From the NCBI GenBank assembly GCA_022827055.1, contig JAJDTR010000073.1:1-39216 (forward strand): a DNA stretch of 39,216 nucleotides. The letters run 5' to 3'. A program made the position numbers and the translations under genes. Source of the stretch: Candidatus Poribacteria bacterium (GTDB taxonomy: Bacteria; Poribacteria; WGA-4E; JAJDTR01). The notes under the pieces are model-generated. The model was given only the letters and a program-made list of their open reading frames with translations. It did no database searches and was not told where the DNA came from. Shown here in pieces: positions 15,744 to 23,681 of this stretch (positions within the stretch are counted from its first letter, which is position 1; every line of letters starts with the position of its first letter).

Positions 15744-16044
15744 ATCAAAACGAGAACGGATTTTCCCTCATTCATACCTGTAGTTTCGAGAAAAGATGTT
15801 CAAGATACTTCCGCCGGACAATCCTCAAGATGGAGACAAACCCATTCATCAACAGTTACTGCAATTGCATGTATTACTACTAAGTCTTATTTAACCCAAG
15901 TGGCCACCTTTGTCCGACGAGGCGCAGAAACCGAGTTTTTTCCAACGTGGAAACACGAAATTGACGAAAACCAGTCCAATTTGCCTATAATTTAGCAGAC
16001 GTGAACCAAAAACTCGGTTTCTCTGTCATAGGTAGCAACTTGGA
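15744..16044. other. Intergenic region with an inverted-repeat element
   Basis: 301 bp between convergent genes. Apart from the inverted-repeat element at 15926-16022 I see no gene and no standard terminator. Confidence 0.5.
15926..16022. repeat. 97-bp element with perfect 15-bp inverted ends
   Basis: AGAAACCGAGTTTTT (15926-15940) and AAAAACTCGGTTTCT (16008-16022) are perfect inverted copies. No target duplication is visible. The long interior makes it an unlikely terminator; it resembles a short palindromic repeat element. A degenerate relative may be present near 12571-12675. Confidence 0.55.
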
Positions 16045-16833
16045 TTATTTAAGAAATTCGCCGGGGATGCGTGATCCGGGATAATCCTGATTCTCCGCCC
16101 GTTTGAGAATAACCTCGGGAATGTCGCCATCCCAATACTCCGGCGTCGTGATTGTAGGCCGACTGTGCCATGCCAAAATTAGGGTTCTTCTTTGATTTGT
16201 CCAATTCCTTCGCGCGGAGTGAAGGATTCGGGAATCCGCTAAGACAAGCGATCCAGCCGATACACATACATCGACCTGGTCCGGTTGATCGCTAAACATG
16301 ATTGGATGGTCTTCTTCAATGAATCGAGCCCCCTGTTCATGGGCAGGAACAAGTTGATCGTGAAGTGGGATTCGCTTCAGATGGGTGCCAGGGATTACCT
16401 TGAGGCAGCCGTTTTCGATTGTTGTATCATTCAAATAGTAAGACACAAACATTGTCTGCGGCCATGGAGAGCAACTAATCGGATCGTTCCATCGCATCCA
16501 ATCTTGGTGCCAATACAGCGCCGGTTCCCTCGGATCCTTCGTGAGAATAATCACCCCGCCGTTGCTGACGAAATCTCCAAATCCAAGTTGTTCGAGTGCT
16601 TTACGCGAGGGTAGCCATTCGAGTAATTTTTGAATGATGGAGTTGTCTGACCCACGAACGTTTACATGTTGTCCCTGATATCTAACGTCTGGATGGGGCT
16701 CGTGTGCATCAATTAGCCGCTCAGTTTCTTCGCGGAGTTGATGTAGAAAGTCTTCGGTTAGAATGTCATCTATCACGCAGTAACCATCACGCGTCATCTG
16801 TTCTCTTTTTTGTATAGCCGTCGTCGGCGTCAT
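16045..16833 (-). CDS. Phytanoyl-CoA dioxygenase (PhyH) family protein
   Basis: 262 residues of the Fe(II)/2-oxoglutarate oxygenase PhyH family. The iron ligands appear as YWHQDW (His109, Asp111) and LHSARRN (His205), and Arg215 or Arg216 in QRRTLILAW is the expected 2-oxoglutarate anchor. NGCLKVIPGTH is a typical family strand. These enzymes hydroxylate varied small molecules; the substrate cannot be inferred here. The family is strongly expanded in some sponge-associated and marine lineages such as Poribacteria, which fits the other clues in this window. The upstream region has AAGGAGG 6 nt before the ATG. Confidence 0.92.
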   Translation of the reverse strand: MTPTTAIQKREQMTRDGYCVIDDILTEDFLHQLREETERLIDAHEPHPDVRYQGQHVNVRGSDNSIIQKLLEWLPSRKALEQLGFGDFVSNGGVIILTKDPREPALYWHQDWMRWNDPISCSPWPQTMFVSYYLNDTTIENGCLKVIPGTHLKRIPLHDQLVPAHEQGARFIEEDHPIMFSDQPDQVDVCVSAGSLVLADSRILHSARRNWTNQRRTLILAWHSRPTITTPEYWDGDIPEVILKRAENQDYPGSRIPGEFLK

Positions 16834-16848
16834 ACGTACCTCCTTAGG

Positions 16849-17283
16849 TTATGGCTCAACAAGGCAATTATTGGTCGGCTCTTTCGATGTAACAATCGAG
16901 ACTGTAAGTGAGAAATTCGGAGTAAACTGCCCACGCTTAGATTTAGCCTGAATAGCGTTTAAGAGCGTCATTGCGGACTTTGTCATGGATAGACCGGCCG
17001 CCACTTCAAGAGGTACATGCCCATTTCCCAACAAGATTCTAATCAGTAGTCGACTGACTAGGTGCTTCTGTCGGTCAATTTTTTTCAGTGTGTTCGCGAA
17101 TTGAATCCACGAGAACGCTTTCCTGTTTGACTTTCTGATTAATTTCTGTAGCCGTGTCTCAATTTCATTGTTGGGATTGGGCTGCGAGTTTTCATCGCGA
17201 GTCTCACCTCGATAAAACAGTGAAAATTTTTGGAATCGAATTACAAGAATCGGGCGCCCAATTTTGCCGAAATTGCTACCCAT
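16849..17283 (-). CDS. Hypothetical protein overlapping the end of prmA
   Basis: A 144-codon open frame between prmA and the PhyH gene. The first ATG lies 43 bp inside prmA with no spaced Shine-Dalgarno; the real start could be further in. The predicted protein is basic and partly helical (RLQKLIRKSNRKAFSWIQFA and on) with no recognised motif. prmA is often followed by rsmE, but this frame has no RsmE features. It may be a lineage-specific gene or a non-coding frame. Confidence 0.35.
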   Translation of the reverse strand: MGSNFGKIGRPILVIRFQKFSLFYRGETRDENSQPNPNNEIETRLQKLIRKSNRKAFSWIQFANTLKKIDRQKHLVSRLLIRILLGNGHVPLEVAAGLSMTKSAMTLLNAIQAKSKRGQFTPNFSLTVSIVTSKEPTNNCLVEP

Positions 17284-18131
17284 TCCTCGTCCTGCTCAAT
17301 GTTTATAGGAGACAATTGATGCGATTTCAATGCCTTCACAACTTGCGCGGCTTCTTGCTTCATGATTCCCGATAATATGACCACGCCGCGTGCGTTCAGA
17401 AATCGCGAGAATTTGGGTATCATCGGAAGTAAGACCTTAGTCAAAATATTGGCTATGATAACATCATACTCGCCGGAACATGCATCAAGTCCGTTTCCAG
17501 CTTGAAGGTGGATAACCGACTCAACATCGTTGAGCTGGAAATTATTGGAGGCGACCGGAAGTGTGGTCTCATCCAGATCAACCGCATCGATTCTGCTTGC
17601 TCCAAGTTTGGCTGCGGCAATTGACAGAATACCGGAACCTGTGCCTATGTCGGCGAGTAATTCCTTACCCTTGATAGTTTTCTCAAGTAGGCGGATTGAT
17701 AAACGGGTGGTTGGATGCTGTCCCGTGCCAAAAGCCATGCCGGGATCTAGACGGATTAGAATTTCGGAGGGCTCCGGCACGATTTTAACCCACGTCGGAG
17801 CAACGACGACACAATCGCCAATTTTCTGAGGAGAAAATCCGGAACGCCACTCTTCTGCCCAGTCGGTTTCCCGAATAGCCTTCAGTGATACCGATGGCCG
17901 TCCAGCCGGAATTCCCCATTCCGGAAGCTGGTCGAGGAATTGCTGTACCTTTTGAAGGCGGTCACCGACCAGATCGTCCATCGGGAAGTACGCGATAAGC
18001 GTAGTAGATGAGGAGGTAGGTGGTTGGGCATCACGAATCTCAACGCCAAGGGCGTTCAATTCAAAGAGTCGATTCGCAACAGCCTCCGAGGCTTCTAGGG
18101 AGATTGTCACGGTAACTTGCGCCCATTTCAT
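17241..18131 (-). CDS. prmA: Ribosomal protein L11 methyltransferase
   Basis: 296 residues. SAM-dependent enzyme that trimethylates ribosomal protein L11. PrmA landmarks: an N-terminal L11-binding domain, then DPGMAFGTGQHPTTRL, the SAM-binding ADIGTGSGILSIAAAKLGA, VDLDETTLPVA and the NPPY-like IIANIL motif used by this family. Length is normal. It is the last recognisable gene of the hrcA-grpE-dnaJ-prmA unit, 77 bp after dnaJ; this order is common in bacteria. Confidence 0.96.
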   Translation of the reverse strand: MKWAQVTVTISLEASEAVANRLFELNALGVEIRDAQPPTSSSTTLIAYFPMDDLVGDRLQKVQQFLDQLPEWGIPAGRPSVSLKAIRETDWAEEWRSGFSPQKIGDCVVVAPTWVKIVPEPSEILIRLDPGMAFGTGQHPTTRLSIRLLEKTIKGKELLADIGTGSGILSIAAAKLGASRIDAVDLDETTLPVASNNFQLNDVESVIHLQAGNGLDACSGEYDVIIANILTKVLLPMIPKFSRFLNARGVVILSGIMKQEAAQVVKALKSHQLSPINIEQDEEWVAISAKLGARFL

Positions 18132-18208
18132 ATTAAACTAACGGTTCAGAACCAATCAGTCGGGACCGAACACAAAGCATAAGATTACGAGGACACTATT
18201 GCCCCAAG

Positions 18209-19354
18209 CTATTTGCGCTTGTCATCCTCGTCATGGTGACGGTGGAATAGCTTGTCGAAGAAACCGCCGTTTTCGTGCTCCGGATGTTCTTGTTCACCGC
18301 GCACAGAAGCAAATTGCGACAAGATCTCTCTCTCTTTGGCTGTCAGTCTGGTTGGTGTTCGGATCCGGATTTGAACAATCAGATCGCCGGATCCGTAATG
18401 GTTATAGTAGGGTACGCCTTTTCCACGTATGCGAAACTGTTCGCCATATTGAGTTTCCGGCGGTATGGTTAATTTTTCTGTCCCGTCGACGGTTGGAACC
18501 TCAATTTCTGCACCAAGAGCGGCTTGCACAAAGGAGATTTTGGCTGATGTAATCAGATTATTTTCTTCTCGAGTGAAGGTGTCGTGGTGCATTACGTGAA
18601 TGGCGACAAACAAGTCTCCAGGGGGGCCTCCGTTGGTTCCAGCTTCGCCTTCACCACGCAATTGGATTTTAAATCCGGTGTCAACGCCCTTTGGAATCCC
18701 AACTTTGATTTTTCGTGTCGCACGACTGACCCCGCGGCCGTTGCAGGCGCCACAAGGATGAGTTATGACACGACCTTCTCCATGACAGCGTGGGCAGGTG
18801 CGTGACATCGTGAGAAATCCTTGAGAATGCGTAACTTGCCCGCGTCCGCGGCAGTCCGGGCAGGTTTCAGGTCGAAATCCCGATTCAGCGCCATTGCCAT
18901 TGCATCTTGTACAGGACTCAAGTCGAGGTACTTCGATAGTGGTAGTACTCCCATGGATAACGTCCTCAAGAGAAATCTCCAAATCGTACTGTAGGCTCCG
19001 ACCGCGCCTCGGGCCGGTCCTTCGCCGCGAACCTCCAAATCCGAACGCATCGCCGAGATCTCCAAAAATATCTCCAACTATGTCCTCGAAGTTGCCGAAA
19101 TCAAAGCCTGCGCCGCCCGTCATTCCTTCGAGACCTGCGTGACCAAATTGATCGTACCGACTACGCTTGTCATTGTCGCGCAGAACCTCGTAGGCTTCGG
19201 TGGCTTCTTTGAAACTATCTTCGGCGTCCTTGTTTCCGGGGTTCTTGTCTGGGTGAAATTTGATAGCAAGCTTGCGATATGCTTTTTTTATTTCGTCTTC
19301 AGTTGCATTGCGGCCCACGCTCAAGACTTCATAATAGTCACGCTTTTGCGCCAT
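18209..19354 (-). CDS. dnaJ: Chaperone DnaJ (Hsp40)
   Basis: 381 residues. Co-chaperone that delivers substrates to DnaK and stimulates its ATPase. J domain with the HPD motif (KFHPDKNPG), a Gly/Phe-rich linker ([15 protein letters not shown]), the full zinc-finger region with four CxxCxGxG repeats ([32 protein letters not shown]) and the C-terminal substrate-binding domains. It follows grpE by 62 bp. dnaK is not in this operon and must lie elsewhere. Confidence 0.98.
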   Translation of the reverse strand: MAQKRDYYEVLSVGRNATEDEIKKAYRKLAIKFHPDKNPGNKDAEDSFKEATEAYEVLRDNDKRSRYDQFGHAGLEGMTGGAGFDFGNFEDIVGDIFGDLGDAFGFGGSRRRTGPRRGRSLQYDLEISLEDVIHGSTTTIEVPRLESCTRCNGNGAESGFRPETCPDCRGRGQVTHSQGFLTMSRTCPRCHGEGRVITHPCGACNGRGVSRATRKIKVGIPKGVDTGFKIQLRGEGEAGTNGGPPGDLFVAIHVMHHDTFTREENNLITSAKISFVQAALGAEIEVPTVDGTEKLTIPPETQYGEQFRIRGKGVPYYNHYGSGDLIVQIRIRTPTRLTAKEREILSQFASVRGEQEHPEHENGGFFDKLFHRHHDEDDKRK

Positions 19355-19416
19355 GCTGTGTTCCCTTTCTCTTATCAGCGTAGATGGTATCCCGCTCTTT
19401 TGTATTCCTTATCCGA

Positions 19417-20130
19417 TTATTTTGGAGTCGTTTGCTCATTGGCATCATTCGGTGCATTGACCTCTTCATCGGTGGAGACTGATTCTTTCACTTTCTCAGG
19501 TTTACCCTTTGAAACTGACACCATGGAGGGGCGAACCACGCGATCATGAAGGGTATATCCGCGCTGAAATTCTTCGATGACCGCATTTTCCGGAACCTCC
19601 TCCGATTCCACATGCATGATCGCCTCATGGCGATTTGGATCGAAGTTCTCGCCCATGGCTTCGATTGGATTGACATTACGCCTCTGGAGCGAATCCAAAA
19701 GTTGTTTGTGAATCAACTGAATTCCTTCGCTGAGCGCATCAAAGTCCTTGGATTCGTTCGTTGACTCAATCGCTCTTTCAACGCTATCAATGATCGGAAT
19801 AATGTCTTTCATGACTCCTTCAACGGCATACTTAGAGGATTCTTCCGCCCTGCGCTCCGCCCGTTTCTTTACATTGTCGAATTCCGCAATTTTACGGAGC
19901 ATCTGGTCGTATTGTTCTTGATATTCAGCTTTGAGCTTGGCGAACTCTTCCTCAATGGTCGCTGCGGTCTCCGGTTCGACACTGTCATCAGTTTGAGTTT
20001 TATTGTCCTCGTCGCGTTGTGTGCTATCTATTTCTAATTGGTTCGTGTCGTCAGTCGGCACCGTAGTCTCCGACGACGCTTCACCTTCTGCTTTGTCAGT
20101 CTCTACCTGCATCTCTGTGTCTTCCGACAT
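19417..20130 (-). CDS. grpE: Nucleotide exchange factor GrpE
   Basis: 237 residues from the ATG at 20130 (GGAG just upstream); an ATG at 20163 would overlap hrcA. A long acidic and polar N-terminal extension (to about residue 80) is followed by the coiled-coil (EEEFAKLKAEYQEQYDQML...) with FDNVKKRAERR, and the beta domain with EAMGENFDPNRHEAIM and GYTLHDRVVRPSMV, both diagnostic. It releases ADP from DnaK. The acidic N-terminal tail is longer than usual. Confidence 0.97.
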   Translation of the reverse strand: MSEDTEMQVETDKAEGEASSETTVPTDDTNQLEIDSTQRDEDNKTQTDDSVEPETAATIEEEFAKLKAEYQEQYDQMLRKIAEFDNVKKRAERRAEESSKYAVEGVMKDIIPIIDSVERAIESTNESKDFDALSEGIQLIHKQLLDSLQRRNVNPIEAMGENFDPNRHEAIMHVESEEVPENAVIEEFQRGYTLHDRVVRPSMVSVSKGKPEKVKESVSTDEEVNAPNDANEQTTPK

Positions 20131-20146
20131 GTGAGTCTCCTTGATT

Positions 20147-21220
20147 TCATAGAGTATGTTCAAAAACTTGGCTCATAACTTGAGCCGTAAAATCGACAAT
20201 GGACACGATGCGCGGATATTGCATCCGCGTTGGTCCAATAACCCCTATCGTTCCCATAACATCGCCGCGGCTCGTGTAACATGAATGTACAACACTACAC
20301 ATCTCCATACCTTCATATTTGTTCTCGCTACCAATTACCACCTGAATTCCAGCTGTCGGCTGCGGAAGAGAAAACAATCCGGCAATCCTTTCTTTCTGTT
20401 CAAGTAAGCGAAACAAAGGTTCAATCTTATCTACCTGCAGAAATTCAGGTTGGCTGAAGAAATTGGAAGCACCGTCCAAATAGATATGAATTTCCTGATT
20501 TAGAGAGAAGGTGTTACGAGTGAATGCCGCGACCGAGTCGGACAGATAGGTGTCGAAGATTGCTTTTAGGTGCGCTGTGTCTTGAGAGATTTGCTGTATG
20601 TGCTGCAAAGAAAGACCTACCAGTTTTTCATTCAAGATTCGGCTAATTCGACGAATATCTTGGTCCGTAAGGTCTTTACTGACTGGAACAATGTGGTTCT
20701 TCACAACTCCTGACGCCATCAATAAAACTGCAAGCACCTTACCTTGATATTCCGTGCTGTCATCCTCGCCGTCTATTGGGATAAGCTCGAGTCGGCGCAA
20801 GATACTTCCGTGAAGTTCCGGTGTAAGAACAAAACCGATGTAATGTGAGATTTCGGACAGTATTTTGGAAATTTGTTCAATGACTTCTTCAAAGCCACCG
20901 TCAAGTGAGGCGCATCTCTCTTGAATCAATAATTTTTCTTTGTTGCTAAGCTCCTCTGCTTCCATCAATGTGTCGACATAGACTCTATATCCAATCTCCG
21001 TTGGCACGCGTCCGGCAGAAGGGTGAGGTTGAGTCACATACCCAAGCTCTTCCAAATCTGCCATTGTATTCCGAATGGTCGCAGCGCTAACCCCCATCCC
21101 GTATCGGCGTTCAATTGTGCGTGATCCAACCGGAGTAGCCGTCTGATTGTAGCATTCAATTATTGCTTCCAAGACTTCACGTTTTCGAAAATCCAGTGTA
21201 GGAGTTGCCAAGGCTCTCAC
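20147..21220 (-). CDS. hrcA: Heat-inducible transcription repressor HrcA
   Basis: About 357 residues. Winged-helix repressor that binds CIRCE. The N-terminal domain has TATPVGSRTIERRYGMGVSAATIRNTM followed by LEELGYVTQPHPSAGRVPTEIGYR (two parts), the HrcA signature; the C-terminal GAF-like domain ends with ...GVIGPTRMQYPRIVSIVDF. The first possible start is GTG at 21220; a TTG at 21211 has better spacing to AGGGTGAG. It leads hrcA-grpE-dnaJ-prmA, under a CIRCE operator, so it represses itself. Confidence 0.97.
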   Translation of the reverse strand: MRALATPTLDFRKREVLEAIIECYNQTATPVGSRTIERRYGMGVSAATIRNTMADLEELGYVTQPHPSAGRVPTEIGYRVYVDTLMEAEELSNKEKLLIQERCASLDGGFEEVIEQISKILSEISHYIGFVLTPELHGSILRRLELIPIDGEDDSTEYQGKVLAVLLMASGVVKNHIVPVSKDLTDQDIRRISRILNEKLVGLSLQHIQQISQDTAHLKAIFDTYLSDSVAAFTRNTFSLNQEIHIYLDGASNFFSQPEFLQVDKIEPLFRLLEQKERIAGLFSLPQPTAGIQVVIGSENKYEGMEMCSVVHSCYTSRGDVMGTIGVIGPTRMQYPRIVSIVDFTAQVMSQVFEHTL

Positions 21221-21238
21221 CCTATCGCAAATCAGATT

Positions 21239-21265
21239 TTAGCACTCTCCACTTACGAGTGCTAA
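21239..21265 (-). promoter_or_regulatory. CIRCE operator (HrcA-binding site)
   Basis: TTAGCACTC-N9-GAGTGCTAA, a perfect match to the CIRCE consensus. It lies 19 bp upstream of the first hrcA start codon and would overlap the start of transcription from the promoter at 21277-21305. Confidence 0.98.
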
Positions 21266-21276
21266 TACACTGTGCA

Positions 21277-21305
21277 AAAATACCATGCAACGCTATGGTT
21301 GTCAA
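21277..21305 (-). promoter_or_regulatory. Promoter of the hrcA heat-shock operon
   Basis: On the minus strand, -35 TTGACA (plus 21300-21305) and -10 TATTTT (plus 21277-21282) with a 17-bp spacer. The CIRCE element begins 11 bp downstream of the -10, placing the operator at +1. Confidence 0.8.
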
Positions 21306-21325
21306 GCGAAAATCTGTCGGGACAA

Positions 21326-22072
21326 CTACCCGTGAACCGCATCGGCGAACTGCTTCATCAAGGTCAAGGAACGACTGTTTTCGATGGCAGTACCCGTCAC
21401 GATGAAATCGGCACCGGCTTCGACTTTTTGAGCGGCAATCTCAGGCGTAGTAATGCCGCCGCCAAGTAGAACCGGGATACTTATGTGTTCCTTCACTGCG
21501 GCAATCATCTGATCGGGGACGGGATATTCTGCTCCACTCCCGGCTTCAAGATAGACCAACTTCATGCCGAGATATTCAGCGGCAAGAGCATGCGCCCAAG
21601 CAAGGTCGAACTTGTCGCGAGGAAGGGGCGTAGTCCCACTCATGAATCCGACTGATGTCGGACGTCCACTATCAATCAACATATATCCCGTTGGAATGGG
21701 TTCGATGTCGTATTGTTGTAGCCGGGGTGCAGCCTTAACCTGCTCGCCGATAAGAAAGTTGGCGTTCCTGCCGCTTATAAGACTAAGGTACAGAATGGCG
21801 TCCGCATGGGGCGACAGGTGCATTGCGTCGCCGGGGAAGAGGATGATTGGTATCCGTGTTTCCTTTTTGAGGGTCTCCGCTACGGGCTGGAGATCGGTGG
21901 TCAAAAAGCTACCACCTAGTAGAAGTGCATCGGTGCCTGCTTCTTCTGCTTGATGGGCTGATTCGATACAGTCCGAGACGGAAACCTGATCGGGATCAAT
22001 AAGAACTAAATATCCCGCTTTGTGTTCTGTAATGGTCTCTCGAAGGTAATTGAGGACAAAACCAGTTTGCAT
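21326..22072 (-). CDS. Geranylgeranylglyceryl phosphate synthase family protein (GGGPS/PcrB type)
   Basis: 248 residues of the TIM-barrel prenyltransferase family that joins a polyprenyl diphosphate to sn-glycerol-1-phosphate, the first committed step to archaeal ether lipids (GGGPS); bacterial PcrB makes heptaprenylglyceryl phosphate. Motifs: LIDPDQ (24-29), GGSFLTT, YLEAGSGAEYPVP (174-186) for glycerol phosphate binding, LLGGGI (202-207) and VTGTAIE (225-231). The chain length of the prenyl donor cannot be read from sequence. It is the last gene of the block starting at bamA, 60 bp after the geranylgeranyl reductase, and lies close to a DGGGP-synthase-like UbiA, so an archaeal-type lipid product is the straightforward inference. 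No glycerol-1-phosphate dehydrogenase is in the window. Confidence 0.93.
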   Translation of the reverse strand: MQTGFVLNYLRETITEHKAGYLVLIDPDQVSVSDCIESAHQAEEAGTDALLLGGSFLTTDLQPVAETLKKETRIPIILFPGDAMHLSPHADAILYLSLISGRNANFLIGEQVKAAPRLQQYDIEPIPTGYMLIDSGRPTSVGFMSGTTPLPRDKFDLAWAHALAAEYLGMKLVYLEAGSGAEYPVPDQMIAAVKEHISIPVLLGGGITTPEIAAQKVEAGADFIVTGTAIENSRSLTLMKQFADAVHG

Positions 22073-22132
22073 AAGAATAGGAGCGACCCGGATCGATCGC
22101 CAGATGACAACGTTTTGAGCGCCGTAGCCTTG

Positions 22133-23326
22133 CTACACCCAGCCTGCCAGAATCAGATGTCTTAGTTCCAGCAGTAATCGGGGCTGGTGTTTCAACACGG
22201 TCTTGAACATTTGTGTCATGGTAACTTTTTCACTGGGCATTTTCGATATAACGTCAGCACACCTATCAAACATGTCATCACTGAACTTAAACAGCCCGTC
22301 ACGTATACGACAAATATGTTTGAAATGCTTTCCTATCTGATCGTTCCAACGCGTCTGATAGGCGCTAAGGGCCTTGGCGGAAACATCGCCGATTCTGATT
22401 CCCTCGACTGCGGCTTCTGCCGCGAATTGACCTGAATACATTGCGTTAGCAATCCCTCCGCCGGAGATGGGATCACTATGGTGTGCGGCATCACCTATTA
22501 GGAGGATTCCATCGCCAACAATTTCGGGTAGACTATCGCCGACCGGCACGCAACCGACGACTTGAGCCAAGATTCTGCCATCGGGAAATTTACGTTTCAC
22601 AAACTCATTCAAGTAATCGATGGCGAGTTTTCCGCCCTTTCCGGAGATAGTGCCCCCAATGCCAACCCCTACGTTCGCGATGTTTTTCCCTTTTGGAAAA
22701 ACCCAGATGTATCCGCGTGGAGCAATCTCGCGTCCGACATAGAAGTCACAATAATCTGGAATGATGTCAATGTTAGAAACCAAGTATTGCGCGCAGATGT
22801 CAACATCACGCAAATCGTGAGTGCTATCAATTCCCGCCCAACGCGCAACCTGCGATTCGATTCCATCGGCGGCAATCACTGTTTTGGCTTTACAGGTGTA
22901 GTCACGACCGGAATGACGGAAGGTTACCCCGTTGACTGCGCCATCGTCCGACTTTGTGACCGTAGTTACTCTCGCTTTCACTAGCAGTTCGGCACCGGCA
23001 TCTCCTGCCATCGCCGCGAGAACGCGATCGAATACTTTCCGTTCAAGAACATATCCGGCTCGCGGGAAGTCAAGTGTCACTGCTGTTTCGTTAGGCGAGA
23101 AGATTCCGGCGCCGTTAATCTGCTGGGATATCCAGGATGGGTGCGGCTGTATAAATTCGCACAGCGACGCCGTGCCGATCCCCTCCGCTCAGCGAACGGG
23201 GGCGCCGATTTCCTGCCGTTTCTCCAAAAGAAGCACGCTCAGCCCAGTTTCAGCGGCGACCTTCGCGGCAATCGAACCTCCCGGGCCGGCGCCGACGACT
23301 ATAACATCAAATTCGGAGTGAAACAT
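22133..23326 (-). CDS. Geranylgeranyl reductase family flavoprotein with in-frame UGA, predicted selenoprotein
   Basis: Read through one UGA, this is a 397-residue FAD enzyme. The ATG at 23326 gives [17 protein letters not shown], the FAD-binding GxGxxG (12-17). UGA is codon 46 (plus 23189-23191), in GAPVR-U-AEGIG, where the family has the conserved cysteine of PVRC(A/G)EG. After it come ADG (153-155), YIWVFP followed by a spaced GVG (the GGR motif YxWxFPx7-8GxG) and [16 protein letters not shown] (from about 277), all intact for 351 codons without another stop. The family saturates prenyl chains, including those of archaeal ether lipids, using ferredoxin or other donors. The start overlaps the ferredoxin stop (TAATG), which favours the full-length reading. 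A shorter start at 23080 would lack the FAD motif. Alternatives: a point nonsense mutation or sequencing error at that codon. Confidence 0.85.
23159..23175 (-). promoter_or_regulatory. Candidate bacterial SECIS hairpin
   Basis: Starting 13 nt after the UGA, GCACGGC-GTC-GCTGTGC forms a 7-bp stem (one G-U pair) with a 3-nt apical loop GUC. The loop starts 20 nt after the UGA and its first base is G. As recalled, bacterial SECIS elements have their apical loop 16-37 nt after the UGA and a G in the first two loop positions, so both features fit. It lies in coding sequence, as expected for SelB-dependent decoding. Confidence 0.6.
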
Positions 23327-23544
23327 TAAAATAATCCCCGTCCTTCGTACGCTGGATAATATACCTTACCGTTGCGCTCCAGGGCAAGCACACCAACCGG
23401 ACATCCTTTGACGCAGCGCATGCAGTCGGTACACTTTGCCTGATCGATTTTCAGGTATAAATCTATTAAATCGATGATGTTTTCCGGACAGACAGCGACA
23501 CATGCCCCACAATAACTACACAGTTCTTCGTCAATGAGAATCAT
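23326..23544 (-). CDS. 2[4Fe-4S] ferredoxin
   Basis: 72 residues with two cluster-binding motifs, [12 protein letters not shown] and [12 protein letters not shown], giving eight cysteines for two [4Fe-4S] clusters. It starts MILIDEELC. The stop TAA overlaps the ATG of the geranylgeranyl reductase by one base (TAATG), so the two are translationally coupled and probably functional partners: in Methanosarcina, an adjacent ferredoxin supplies electrons for complete reduction of archaeal lipid chains by geranylgeranyl reductase. Confidence 0.95.
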   Translation of the reverse strand: MILIDEELCSYCGACVAVCPENIIDLIDLYLKIDQAKCTDCMRCVKGCPVGVLALERNGKVYYPAYEGRGLF

Positions 23545-23652
23545 AATTTATACTCTTGCTGAAAGCTGAATCGAAGGAGCCTCCGGATTCATAGTCATTG
23601 CATCCAGAAATTGCACGCCTTGAAAGTAGTAACATCCTTATTTTCCACAATC

Positions 23653-23681
23653 ATATAGCCAAATGCATCCCATGGCTATAT
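23653..23681. other. 9-bp hairpin at the end of the TrmH gene
   Basis: ATATAGCCA (23653-23661) and TGGCTATAT (23673-23681) are perfect inverted copies with an 11-nt loop, spanning the TrmH stop. No T run follows, so it is not a standard terminator; it might affect mRNA stability upstream of the ferredoxin gene. Confidence 0.3.

Noticed and set aside
22133..23080. A 315-residue reductase starting at 23080 as the real gene
   Set aside because: It would lack the FAD-binding GxGxxG segment, has no supporting ribosome-binding context, and the upstream in-frame sequence encodes the missing family N terminus.
22133..23326. Simple pseudogene by nonsense mutation
   Set aside because: Not excluded, but less likely: the only stop falls exactly on the conserved cysteine, is UGA, is followed by a SECIS-like hairpin, and the rest of the gene shows no other lesion.
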